Shown here: piece after piece, positions 7,958 through 15,488 of the stretch
Layout of the letters: each line of letters begins with the position of its first letter
Position numbering within the stretch: position 1 is the stretch's first letter
Origin: Pinirhizobacter sp036499745
GTDB lineage: Bacteria > Pseudomonadota > Gammaproteobacteria > Xanthomonadales > Rhodanobacteraceae
DNA: 64,000 nt
NCBI RefSeq assembly: GCF_036499745.1
Contig: NZ_DASYDG010000008.1
Location: 45,219 to 109,218 of the forward strand
Direction of reading: 5' to 3'
Position numbers and translations under genes: made by a program
The notes under the pieces: model-generated
The model's input: the letters and a program-made list of their open reading frames with translations, nothing else
Databases searched by the model: none
Told to the model about the DNA's origin: nothing

Positions 7958-9025
7958 ATGGACTATCGGAAGCTGGCCGACGACATCAGGCTTTGGGCAA
8001 GCGAGCTCGGCTTCGCCGAGGCCGGCATTTCAGGCACATCGCTGGGCGATGACGAAACCCACCTTCAGCGCTGGCTGGACGACGGCCATCATGGGGAAAT
8101 GGACTACATGGCGCGCCATGGCTCGAAGCGAAGCCGCCCGGCGGAACTGGAGCCTGACACGCAACGAGTGATCTCCGTACGCATGGACTACGTGCCGCCA
8201 GGCACGCAGCATGCCTGGCCGGTGATCGCCGACGGCGAACTGGGGTACGTGGCCCGCTATGCACTTGGCCGCGACTACCACAAGCTCATGCGCAACCGCC
8301 TGCAGAAGCTCGCCGGGCGCATCGGCGAGGTCGTGGGGGATTTCGGCTATCGCGCCTATGTGGATTCCGCCCCGGTGCTGGAGAAAGCCCTGGCACGCAA
8401 CGCGGGGCTTGGGTGGATCGGCAAGCACACGGTGCTGATCAACCGCCATGCCGGTTCCTATTTCTTCCTTGGCGAGCTCTACACCGACCTGCCGCTGCCC
8501 GTGGATACGGCAGCCACGGCACACTGCGGGACCTGCCGCCGATGCATCGACATCTGTCCGACGCAGGCGATCGTGGGGCCCTACCGCCTGGATGCGCGGC
8601 GTTGCATTTCGTATCTCACGATCGAACTGCGCGGCAGCATCCCGGAGGACCTGCGCAAGCCGATGGGCAACCGTATCTTCGGCTGCGACGATTGCCAGTT
8701 GATATGCCCGTGGAACAAGTTCGCGCAGGAAACCACCGAGCCTGACTTCGCGCCACGGCACAGCCTGGATGGCGCGAAGCTCACATCACTATTCGCCTGG
8801 AGCGAGGAGGAATTCCTCTCGCGTACCGAAGGCATGGCGATACGGCGCACCGGTTACGAAGGATGGTTGCGCAACATCGCCGTCGCGTTGGGCAATGCAC
8901 CGACGTCCGATGATGTCGTCCGTGCGCTTGAAGCGCGCCAACTGGATGCATCGGACATGGTGCGTGAGCACGTCGCCTGGGCACTGGCGGAGCACGCCAC
9001 GCACGGCAACGCTGCCAGGCCCTAA
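7958..9025 (+). CDS. queG: Epoxyqueuosine reductase QueG
   Basis: A 355-residue cobalamin-dependent iron-sulfur enzyme for the last step of queuosine synthesis, reducing epoxyqueuosine at tRNA position 34. Two ferredoxin-like [4Fe-4S] motifs are seen: CGTCRRCIDICP and, after a spacer, CDDCQLICPW. The C-terminal part (YEGWLRNIAVALGNAP onward) is HEAT-like, as in the family. The frame is open 18 codons upstream, but MDYRKLADDI is the typical family start and follows a TACAAT -10 directly. Its TAA shares bases with the pgi stop codon (CTAA at 9022-9025), so the two genes converge with no spacer. Confidence 0.96.
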   Translation: MDYRKLADDIRLWASELGFAEAGISGTSLGDDETHLQRWLDDGHHGEMDYMARHGSKRSRPAELEPDTQRVISVRMDYVPPGTQHAWPVIADGELGYVARYALGRDYHKLMRNRLQKLAGRIGEVVGDFGYRAYVDSAPVLEKALARNAGLGWIGKHTVLINRHAGSYFFLGELYTDLPLPVDTAATAHCGTCRRCIDICPTQAIVGPYRLDARRCISYLTIELRGSIPEDLRKPMGNRIFGCDDCQLICPWNKFAQETTEPDFAPRHSLDGAKLTSLFAWSEEEFLSRTEGMAIRRTGYEGWLRNIAVALGNAPTSDDVVRALEARQLDASDMVREHVAWALAEHATHGNAARP

Positions 9026-10638
9026 CGCCGCGCGGCGATTTCCTCGATCAGCGCCTGCGTGGATGCGTCGAAGGCATGCTCGGACTTGCCCTTCAATGCC
9101 GGCTGGATCTGCTGGGCAATCACCTTGCCAAGCTCCACGCCCCATTGGTCGAAGGCATTGATGCCCCAAAGGTGGCCCAGCATGAACACCTTGTGTTCGT
9201 AGAGGGAAATGAGCGCACCCAGGGTTTCGGGGGTGAGCGCATCGAGCAGGATCACAGTGCTTGGACGATCACCGGCGAACGTGCGCTGGGCAGCAATGGC
9301 ACGATCGCCGTCTTTCGATTCGGCCATGGCTTCATCGAAGGTCTTGCCCAGCGCCAGCGCGGCCGCCTGCGCCAGCAGGTTCGACAACAGCACGCGGTGG
9401 TTTTCTTCGAGCTTGTGGCCGGGCTTGACGATGCCGATGAACTCCAGCGGCACGATATCGGTGCCCTGGTGCAACGCCTGGAAATACGCATGTTGCGCGT
9501 TGGTGCCGATGCTGCCCCACACCACCGGCACGGTGGGCTGGGTTACCTGCTCGCCCGCAGGCGTAACGTGCTTGCCCAGGCTCTCCATTTCCAGCTGCTG
9601 CAGGTACGAAGGTAGATCAATCAGCGGATCGACATAGGGCACGACGGCGCGGCTGGTGCTGCCGCGCACGTTTCGGTTCCATATTTCGGCAATGGCCAGT
9701 TGCACCGGCAGGTTCTCCTGCCATGGGGTGCTGCGGAAATGATCGTCGATCATCGCGGCGCCAGCGAGCAACGCCCGGAAGTGCGACATGCCCACGGCAA
9801 AGGCAATTGATAGCCCGACCGCCGACCAAAGCGAATACCTGCCGCCGACGAAGTCCCACATCGGCAGCACTTTCTCGGCAGGAATACCCCAGTCGGCGGC
9901 GGCCTTCGTGTTGGAGCTGACCGAGATGAAATGACCGGCGGCCTTCTTGATGTCGCCGCCATAAATGGTGGCGATCCAGTCGCGCAGCACGTTGCCGTTG
10001 AGCAGGGTTTCCTGGGTATTGAAGCTCTTCGATACCAACAGCACGATCGTGGTTTTCGGATCGAGCGTTTTCATCAGGCCATCGGCGGCATGGCCGTCGA
10101 CGTTGGTAAGGAAATGGTTGCGAAGCTTCGGCACGTGGAATTGCGCCAGGGCGTCGACGGCCAGGCGGGGGCCAAGGTCCGATCCGCCGATGCCCACGTT
10201 GACGACATCGGTAATGGTGGCCGGCAGGCCGACATCCGGCCCCTTGCCGGCATGCACCGCGCCGACGATCGCCTCAATGCGCTTGAGCGTGGATTCGATC
10301 TCTTCGAGGTCGGCTGCGGGCGCGGGCGACTTCAGCTTCGAGCCACCGGCGCGCAGCGCCGTATGCAGCACGGCGCGGTCTTCGGAAGTGTTGATGTGTG
10401 CACCAGCGAACATTGCGTCGCGGGCGGCTTCCCAGTTCGTACCCTGTACATAGGCGCCCACGGCGTCGAGCGCGGCAAGGTCGAGCTTCTGGCGGGAGAG
10501 ATCCAGCAGTACCGGCCCTACCCGCTTGCGCAGGCGGTCGCCCCGCGCCTTGTCCTTGAGCAAGTCCCGCAGGTGCGTGTTGGCGAGGCGGGACGCGTGC
10601 TCGGCAAATGCTGGCACGCGATCGGTGGTGGCATCCAT
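9022..10638 (-). CDS. pgi: Glucose-6-phosphate isomerase
   Basis: A 538-residue enzyme that interconverts glucose 6-phosphate and fructose 6-phosphate in the cytoplasm. Family landmarks include NVGIGGSDLGP, the phosphate-binding SKSFNTQETL, GGRYSLWSAVGL, the active-site stretch VVWGSIGTNAQHAYFQ and the C-terminal NAFDQWGVELGK with its catalytic lysine. Length is close to E. coli Pgi. The start is the ATG at 10638, with GGAG a few bases before it. It lies downstream of panD on the same strand with a 65-bp gap. Its end overlaps the queG stop. Confidence 0.97.
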   Translation of the reverse strand: MDATTDRVPAFAEHASRLANTHLRDLLKDKARGDRLRKRVGPVLLDLSRQKLDLAALDAVGAYVQGTNWEAARDAMFAGAHINTSEDRAVLHTALRAGGSKLKSPAPAADLEEIESTLKRIEAIVGAVHAGKGPDVGLPATITDVVNVGIGGSDLGPRLAVDALAQFHVPKLRNHFLTNVDGHAADGLMKTLDPKTTIVLLVSKSFNTQETLLNGNVLRDWIATIYGGDIKKAAGHFISVSSNTKAAADWGIPAEKVLPMWDFVGGRYSLWSAVGLSIAFAVGMSHFRALLAGAAMIDDHFRSTPWQENLPVQLAIAEIWNRNVRGSTSRAVVPYVDPLIDLPSYLQQLEMESLGKHVTPAGEQVTQPTVPVVWGSIGTNAQHAYFQALHQGTDIVPLEFIGIVKPGHKLEENHRVLLSNLLAQAAALALGKTFDEAMAESKDGDRAIAAQRTFAGDRPSTVILLDALTPETLGALISLYEHKVFMLGHLWGINAFDQWGVELGKVIAQQIQPALKGKSEHAFDASTQALIEEIAARR

Positions 10639-10703
10639 GGGAGGCTCCGGACAAGTGACGGTAAGCCTCCGATGGTAGCGCAGCGAACTTGACGAAAACG
10701 TCG

Positions 10704-11084
10704 CTACGCGGCCTGTTTGGGAATCGAATGATTGGTGTGCGTGATGCGGTTATCGCGGTCGACGTAAACCATGGTCGGCTTGAACACGGCAAGCTCGACC
10801 TCGGACAGGCCCACGAAGGCAGCGATGATCACCAGGTCGCCCGGCTGGGCGCGGTGCGCGGCGCTGCCGTTCACCGAGATAATGCCCGAGCCTTCCTGGG
10901 CACGCAGCGCGTAGGTGGTAAAACGCTGGCCGTTGTTGATGTTCCAGCAGTGGATCTGCTCGTACTCGCGGATGCCCGACGCGTCCAGCAGGTTGCCGTC
11001 GATGGCGATGGAGCCTTCGTAGTGGAGCTCGGCGTGGGTCACCGTGGCGCGGTGGATCTTGGCCTTGAGCATGTTCAGGTGCAT
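10704..11084 (-). CDS. panD: Aspartate 1-decarboxylase (pyruvoyl proenzyme)
   Basis: A 126-residue proenzyme that decarboxylates aspartate to beta-alanine for pantothenate. The self-processing site is visible: HYEGSIAID has Gly24-Ser25, where cleavage turns Ser25 into the catalytic pyruvoyl group. Starting at the first ATG puts this serine at the same number as in E. coli PanD, which supports that start over the ATG four codons later. It follows panC after a 125-bp gap in which I see no gene, so it may have its own promoter. Confidence 0.97.
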   Translation of the reverse strand: MHLNMLKAKIHRATVTHAELHYEGSIAIDGNLLDASGIREYEQIHCWNINNGQRFTTYALRAQEGSGIISVNGSAAHRAQPGDLVIIAAFVGLSEVELAVFKPTMVYVDRDNRITHTNHSIPKQAA

Positions 11085-11209
11085 GGAAAAGTCCGGGGGT
11101 GCGGATAGGCGTTAAAAGGTGCGCAGTGTATCGGCATGCGCTGGCGAAAGGTTAAGCAGCGCCAGTCGGGCCAGAAGATGGGGACCGGGCCTTGTCGATC
11201 AAGGGGATA

Positions 11210-12055
11210 TCAGTCAAATGGCAGGTTGTCGATCAGGCGGGTGCTGCCCAGCCTGGCGGCGGCCAGGGCCACCAGACCCGTGCGTTCGTCATCAGCGGGC
11301 TCGGCTAAGTCTTCTTCCCGGCGGATCACGATGTAGTCGGGCACGAATCCGGCCCGCTGCAGGCGGGCGGACGCGGCCTGCTCGATGGCCAGGCGGGCGT
11401 GGCCCTGACCGAACAGCGCCTTCATCTGCTTCAGCGCCGCCGCCAGCTGGGGCGCGCGGGTCTGCTCGGCGGGGGTGAGGTACTGGTTGCGCGAGCTCAG
11501 TGCCAGACCATCGGCATCGCGCAGGGTAGCTCCTGCCATCACCTTCACCGGCAGGGCCAGGTCGCGCACCATCCGCTCGATCACCTTCAGTTGCTGGAAA
11601 TCCTTCTGACCGAACACCGCGATGTCGGGCTGGACCAGGCTGAAGAGCTTGTTCACCACGGTGGCCACGCCATCAAAATGCCCCGGCCGGTGGGCGCCTT
11701 CGAGTGTTTCGCTCACACCAGGCACATGGATGCTGACGCTGTTTTCAGCGCCGAACGGATAGAGCGTGGACACTTCCGGTGCGAACAGCAGGTCGATATC
11801 CAGTTCCGCCAGGCCGGCCTGGTCTTGCGCCATGGTGCGCGGGTAGCGCTCGAAATCCTCACCCGGCCCGAACTGGGTGGGATTGACGAAAATGCTCGCT
11901 ACCACGCGATCGGTGCGGGCGCGGGCCAGCTTCAGCAGCGAGTGGTGGCCCGCGTGCAGGTTACCCATGGTCGGCACGAAGCCGATGGTCTGGCCCGCCT
12001 GGCGCCAGCCGCGGACCATGGCCCGCAGGGCGGCGGCGTCTTGCACGGTTTGCAT
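11210..12055 (-). CDS. panC: Pantothenate synthetase
   Basis: A 281-residue ligase that joins pantoate and beta-alanine with ATP. It shows the nucleotidyltransferase motif MGNLHAGHHSL (30-40, the HxGH equivalent), FVNPTQFGPGEDFERYPR for pantoate binding, and ALSSRNQYL as the KMSKS-like loop. It starts only 9 bp after the panB stop, so panB and panC are almost certainly one transcript. Together with panD the window carries the whole branch from ketoisovalerate plus aspartate to pantothenate, apart from ketopantoate reductase. Confidence 0.97.
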   Translation of the reverse strand: MQTVQDAAALRAMVRGWRQAGQTIGFVPTMGNLHAGHHSLLKLARARTDRVVASIFVNPTQFGPGEDFERYPRTMAQDQAGLAELDIDLLFAPEVSTLYPFGAENSVSIHVPGVSETLEGAHRPGHFDGVATVVNKLFSLVQPDIAVFGQKDFQQLKVIERMVRDLALPVKVMAGATLRDADGLALSSRNQYLTPAEQTRAPQLAAALKQMKALFGQGHARLAIEQAASARLQRAGFVPDYIVIRREEDLAEPADDERTGLVALAAARLGSTRLIDNLPFD

Positions 12056-12064
12056 AAGACTCTT

Positions 12065-12904
12065 CTAGAAGCTGTGTTCGGGAGCAGGGAAGGCGCCGCT
12101 GCGCACATCCTTCGCATAGGCGTCGATCGCCGCTGCCACACTGTCACGCCCGGCAAGGAAATCCTTGCTGAACCGGGGTCGCTTGCCGGGAGTAAGGCCC
12201 AGCATGTCGTAGACCACCAGCACCTGGCCATCACAGCCGGCGCCCGCGCCGATGCCGATCACCGGGATATCCAGCTCCGCGGTGATGCGCCCGGCCAAGG
12301 CCGAAGGAACGCACTCCAGGACAAGCATGTCGGCTCCGGCGCGTTGCACCGCGTGAGCATCGGCCATAAGACGTGCCGCGGCTTCTTCACCCTTGCCCTG
12401 CACCCTGTAGCCGCCGAACTTGTGTACCGACTGCGGGGTAAGGCCCAGGTGCGCGCATACCGGAATGGCCCGGTCGGCCAGGGCGGCGATCACTTCGCAG
12501 ATGTGCCCGGCGCCCTCGATCTTCACCATCGCAGCGCCTCCCTCGGCCACCAGGCGCGTGGCCGTGGCCATGGCCGTTGCCACGTCGCGGTCGCTCATGA
12601 AGGGAAGGTCCGCCACCAGCAAGGTGGACTTCAACCCCCGGGACACCGCAGCCGTGTGGTAGACCATGTGATCGACCGTTACCGGCAACGTGCTGCCATG
12701 CCCCTGCACCACCATGCCCAACGAATCGCCCACCAGGGCGACGTCGATCCCGGCCGCCTCCAGTTGCGCGGCAAAGCTCGCGTCGTAGGCGGTCAACATG
12801 GTGATGCGGGTTTTCTCCTGCTTCATGGCCCGCAGGGCGGGCACCGTCACGGCCTTGCGCGCGGGGACATTCGAATCTTGCGCGTACACGTGGCGCTCCG
12901 TCAT
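12065..12904 (-). CDS. panB: 3-methyl-2-oxobutanoate hydroxymethyltransferase
   Basis: A 279-residue PanB that transfers a hydroxymethyl group from 5,10-methylene-THF to ketoisovalerate. The family segments MLTAYDASFAAQ, VGDSLGMVVQGH (metal-binding Asp), EGGAAMVKIEGAG and VIGIGAGAGCDGQVLV are all present. The frame continues 13 codons upstream, but the ATG at 12904 is preferred: a TTGAGC-18-GATAAT promoter ends 16 bases before it, and the upstream codons would lie over the promoter. folK lies 58 bp upstream, so panB may be transcribed both from this promoter and by read-through. Confidence 0.95.
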   Translation of the reverse strand: MTERHVYAQDSNVPARKAVTVPALRAMKQEKTRITMLTAYDASFAAQLEAAGIDVALVGDSLGMVVQGHGSTLPVTVDHMVYHTAAVSRGLKSTLLVADLPFMSDRDVATAMATATRLVAEGGAAMVKIEGAGHICEVIAALADRAIPVCAHLGLTPQSVHKFGGYRVQGKGEEAAARLMADAHAVQRAGADMLVLECVPSALAGRITAELDIPVIGIGAGAGCDGQVLVVYDMLGLTPGKRPRFSKDFLAGRDSVAAAIDAYAKDVRSGAFPAPEHSF

Positions 12905-12920
12905 GAAGTTGAAACGAAGG

Positions 12921-12950
12921 ATTATCCTGCCGCAACGCAGCAAAGCTCAA
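12921..12950 (-). promoter_or_regulatory. panB promoter
   Basis: TTGAGC (12950-12945) and GATAAT (12926-12921) on the minus strand with an 18-bp spacer. The predicted start lies about 10 bases before the panB ATG. It is found in the folK-panB gap. Confidence 0.5.
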
Positions 12951-12962
12951 GGACGGCGTGCG

Positions 12963-13454
12963 TCAGCCCAGGCGCTCACAACCGGTAGCATCTACCCGGG
13001 CCATTAGCGACGCCACCGTCCCCTGCCCCGGGACCTCAAGCTCCGGATCGATGTCGGCCAGCGGCAGCAGCACGAAGGCGCGGCTTCCGATGCGCGGGTG
13101 CGGGAGCTGCAGATGCGGCACGTCGCATACCGTATCGCCGTAAAGCAGCAAGTCCAGGTCGAGCGTGCGCGGGCCCCAGCGCACGCCTGGCCGGATCCGG
13201 CCAAAGGCGCGTTCGGTGGCCAGCAAGGCTTCGAGAAGGTCCGGGGCGGTAAGCCGGGTGCGCAGGCGCACCGCGGCGTTGACGTAATCGGGTTGGGGTA
13301 CCGGCCCCCAGGGCGGAGACCGGTAATCAGCCGAGCGGATGAGCAGCTCGCATCCGGGCAGACCCCCCAGGGCCTGGATGGCCTGGGCAATGGTGGCGCG
13401 GGAATCACCCAGGTTACTGCCCAGTCCCACATGGGCAAGCACGGCCACCGGCAT
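12963..13454 (-). CDS. folK: 2-amino-4-hydroxy-6-hydroxymethyldihydropteridine pyrophosphokinase
   Basis: A 163-residue HPPK that transfers pyrophosphate from ATP to 6-hydroxymethyl-dihydropterin in folate synthesis. It starts with the typical AHVGLGSNLGD (7-17) and carries the HPPK signature RWGPRTLDLDLLLYGD with the two magnesium-binding aspartates. It begins 2 bp after the pcnB stop, so the two are translationally linked as in E. coli. PanB uses a folate cofactor, which may explain why folK sits next to panB. Confidence 0.97.
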   Translation of the reverse strand: MPVAVLAHVGLGSNLGDSRATIAQAIQALGGLPGCELLIRSADYRSPPWGPVPQPDYVNAAVRLRTRLTAPDLLEALLATERAFGRIRPGVRWGPRTLDLDLLLYGDTVCDVPHLQLPHPRIGSRAFVLLPLADIDPELEVPGQGTVASLMARVDATGCERLG

Positions 13455-13456
13455 GG

Positions 13457-14818
13457 TCAGGATTCTGCCTTGCCACCCTTGGGTCGACGCGTACGCCGGC
13501 GGCGGCGCACGGGCGGACGTTCAGGCGTGAGTGGCTTGTCGTCCGGTGACGGTGGCAGCGGGCCACCCCCGAGGGCTGCAGCCAGCATCTCCTGCGGCAA
13601 TGCCTGGGCGTGCTGCCACCACGCCCCCAACTGCGCCATGGCAGCGGATTCCGGTGCCCTGAGCACCAGGAAATCAAAGGCCGCGCGAAAACGCGGGTGG
13701 GCCATCAGGCGGAACACCCGCTTACGCTGCACCTGCTCGAAACGCGGCTGCAAGGCCCAGATTTCTTCCATGGTCAGGGTGAAGCGGCGCGGTATCGCCA
13801 CGCGCTGGCACTGCTCGCCCACCACCCGCACCGCCGCCCGTTGCCAGGCTTCGGTGGGCTCGATGCCACGGGCTATCCAGTCGACGGCCTGGTCGCGCAC
13901 CTCGCCCCATAGCAACACGGCGAACAGGAAGGCCGGGGTAACCGACTTGCCTTCGATCACGCGTACGTCGGTATTGGCCAGGCCCTGCTCCACCAGCGAA
14001 CGAAGGGCCTGGTCGCCGCGCTGGAGCGCGCGGGCGGTAGCCGGGAACAGGAACTTCAGCAGGCCGCAGGCCTCGAGCATGCGGAAGCTCTTCAGGCCGT
14101 GCCCGGACAGGAACAACTTCAGCGATTCATCGTAAAGGCGTGCAGATGCCGCCCCGGCCAGCAGGTAGCCCAAGTCCTCGAACGGCGCGGCGGCGGCCGG
14201 GTCGATCCTGAAATCGAGTTTCGCCGCCAGCCGGGCCGCGCGGAGCATACGCACCGGATCCTCGCGGTAGCGCAGCACCGGATCGCCGATCAGGCGCATG
14301 CTGCGGTCGGCGAGGTCCTGCATGCCGCCGACATAATCGCGCACGGAAAAATCGGCGATATCGTAGTAGAGCGCATTGACGCGGAAGTCGCGGCGGACGG
14401 CGTCTTCCTCGATGCTGCCCCAGATGTTGTCGCGCACGATGCGGCCGTCGACGATATGGCGGTCGCCGCCCTCGGCGCCTTCCTCGCCCAGGCCGCGGAA
14501 GGTCGCCACCTCGATGATCTCGGGGCCGAACACCACGTGCGCCAGGCGGAAACGCCGCCCGATAAGCCGGCAGTTACGGAAGAGCTTCTTGACCTCATCC
14601 GGCGTGGCATTGGTGGCCACGTCGAAATCCTTCGGGTGTCCACCGAGCAGCAGGTCGCGCACCGCGCCGCCCACCAGGAACGCGGAGTAGCCTGATTCAT
14701 GGAGCCGGTAAAGCACCCGCAGCGCGGCCTTGGAGATGTTCTTGCGCGAAATGGAGTGCTGCTCGCGCGGGATGATCCGTGGCGCGGTGGCGGCGTCGTT
14801 CCTTGGGTCGGAGTTCAA
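13457..14818 (-). CDS. pcnB: Poly(A) polymerase I
   Basis: A 453-residue (from the chosen start) class II nucleotidyltransferase that adds poly(A) tails to RNA 3' ends and promotes decay. Landmarks: IPREQHSISRKNIS, the active-site SAFLVGGAVRDLLLG and KDFDVATNA (two catalytic Asp), and RRFRLAHVVFGPEIIEVATF, as in E. coli PcnB. The C-terminus is basic (RRRRRTRRPKGG). No ATG or GTG occurs in frame before the conserved region. The best start is TTG at 14818, with AAGGA ten bases upstream. A second TTG at 14872 lies before the likely -10 (14862-14867) and is less probable. A tRNA-like CCA-adding role is unlikely given the PcnB-specific N-terminus. Confidence 0.93.
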   Translation of the reverse strand: MNSDPRNDAATAPRIIPREQHSISRKNISKAALRVLYRLHESGYSAFLVGGAVRDLLLGGHPKDFDVATNATPDEVKKLFRNCRLIGRRFRLAHVVFGPEIIEVATFRGLGEEGAEGGDRHIVDGRIVRDNIWGSIEEDAVRRDFRVNALYYDIADFSVRDYVGGMQDLADRSMRLIGDPVLRYREDPVRMLRAARLAAKLDFRIDPAAAAPFEDLGYLLAGAASARLYDESLKLFLSGHGLKSFRMLEACGLLKFLFPATARALQRGDQALRSLVEQGLANTDVRVIEGKSVTPAFLFAVLLWGEVRDQAVDWIARGIEPTEAWQRAAVRVVGEQCQRVAIPRRFTLTMEEIWALQPRFEQVQRKRVFRLMAHPRFRAAFDFLVLRAPESAAMAQLGAWWQHAQALPQEMLAAALGGGPLPPSPDDKPLTPERPPVRRRRRTRRPKGGKAES

Positions 14819-14861
14819 GCGTTGGTAGTCCTTGCGGGCGCCCCGCGCCCGACATTTTCTT

Positions 14862-14867
14862 AATGTA
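14862..14867 (-). promoter_or_regulatory. Candidate -10 of pcnB
   Basis: TACATT on the minus strand. It implies a start near 14855 and a leader of about 37 bases before the TTG at 14818. There is no good -35. It points away from the tRNA promoter on the other strand. Confidence 0.3.
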
Positions 14868-14908
14868 ACCAAACTTTCCGCCGCTTACGATGGTGAGTGG
14901 TAGCGCCA

Positions 14909-14936
14909 TTGCCGGGCGGATGATTTCCGTTATACT
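14909..14936 (+). promoter_or_regulatory. Promoter of tRNA-Glu/fdxA
   Basis: TTGCCG (14909-14914), 16-bp spacer, TATACT (14931-14936), followed by a GC-rich stretch typical of stable-RNA promoters. The tRNA begins 20 bases after the -10. Confidence 0.55.
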
Positions 14937-14956
14937 ACCGCGCTTCGTCGTACCCC

Positions 14957-15032
14957 GCTCCCTTCGTCTAGTGGCCCAGGACACCGCCCTCTCAAGGCGG
15001 GAACACGAGTTCGAGTCTCGTAGGGAGCACCA
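14957..15032 (+). tRNA. tRNA-Glu (anticodon CTC)
   Basis: A 76-nt tRNA with genome-encoded CCA. The acceptor stem GCTCCCT/AGGGAGC pairs fully (14957-14963 with 15022-15028), followed by discriminator A and CCA at 15030-15032. The anticodon stem CCGCC/GGCGG encloses loop CTCTCAA, giving anticodon CTC, which reads GAG. The T arm is ACGAG-TTCGAGT-CTCGT. The body resembles the common tRNA-Glu(TTC), but with C at position 34. In a GC-rich genome a dedicated GAG reader is plausible. Confidence 0.96.
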
Positions 15033-15054
15033 CTTACCGCTGCTTGGCGCCCGC

Positions 15055-15378
15055 ATGACCTTTGTCGTCACCGACAACTGCATCAAGTGCAAATACACCG
15101 ATTGCGTCGAAGTCTGCCCAGTCGATGCCTTCCATGAAGGCCCGAACTTCCTCGTTATCAATCCGGACGAGTGCATTGATTGCACCCTTTGCGAACCGGA
15201 ATGCCCGATCAATGCCATCTACCCCGAGGACGACGTCCCCGGCGGCCAGGAAGGCTTCGTCGCGCTCAACGCGGAACTTGCCAAATCCTGGCCGGTGATC
15301 ACCGAGCGCAAGGACGGCCTGCCCGACGCCAAGGACTGGGAAGGCAAGCCCGGCAAGCTCGACCTGCTGGAAAAATAA
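15055..15378 (+). CDS. fdxA: 7Fe ferredoxin (FdxA type)
   Basis: A 107-residue ferredoxin with the FdxA arrangement: CIKCKYTDCVEVCPVDAF at the N-terminus (a [3Fe-4S] site with a longer Cys spacing) and CIDCTLCEPECPINAI for a [4Fe-4S] site, then the usual C-terminal extension. It transfers electrons in the cytoplasm and its partner is unknown. The ATG lies only 22 bases after the tRNA CCA end and no Shine-Dalgarno is visible. It probably shares the tRNA promoter, with RNA processing leaving a very short leader. A strong bidirectional terminator follows. Confidence 0.95.
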   Translation: MTFVVTDNCIKCKYTDCVEVCPVDAFHEGPNFLVINPDECIDCTLCEPECPINAIYPEDDVPGGQEGFVALNAELAKSWPVITERKDGLPDAKDWEGKPGKLDLLEK

Positions 15379-15435
15379 GCTGCGGCGGGTGTCATTGAAC
15401 GCCTGGCGCGTTGAATGTCCCGGTATCGTACCGTC

Positions 15436-15471
15436 AAGAAAACCCCGCTCATCAAGGCGGGGTTTTCTTTT
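15436..15471. terminator. Bidirectional rho-independent terminator (fdxA / bamC-like)
   Basis: AAGAAAACCCCGC and GCGGGGTTTTCTTTT pair around loop TCATCAAG. The A-run on one side and U-run on the other make it work in both directions, between the convergent fdxA and bamC-like genes. Confidence 0.9.
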
Positions 15472-15488
15472 ACCAGTGGTCCGCTGAC

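Noticed and set aside
11399..12988. A 529-codon plus-strand frame across panC and panB
   Set aside because: It spans two clear minus-strand genes and their spacer, has no domain signature, and has shadow-type composition.
14697..14855. A short minus-strand frame starting with ATG at 14855, at the likely pcnB transcription start
   Set aside because: It is out of frame with pcnB and its sequence is a frame-shifted copy of the conserved pcnB start. A leaderless upstream ORF is possible but has no support.
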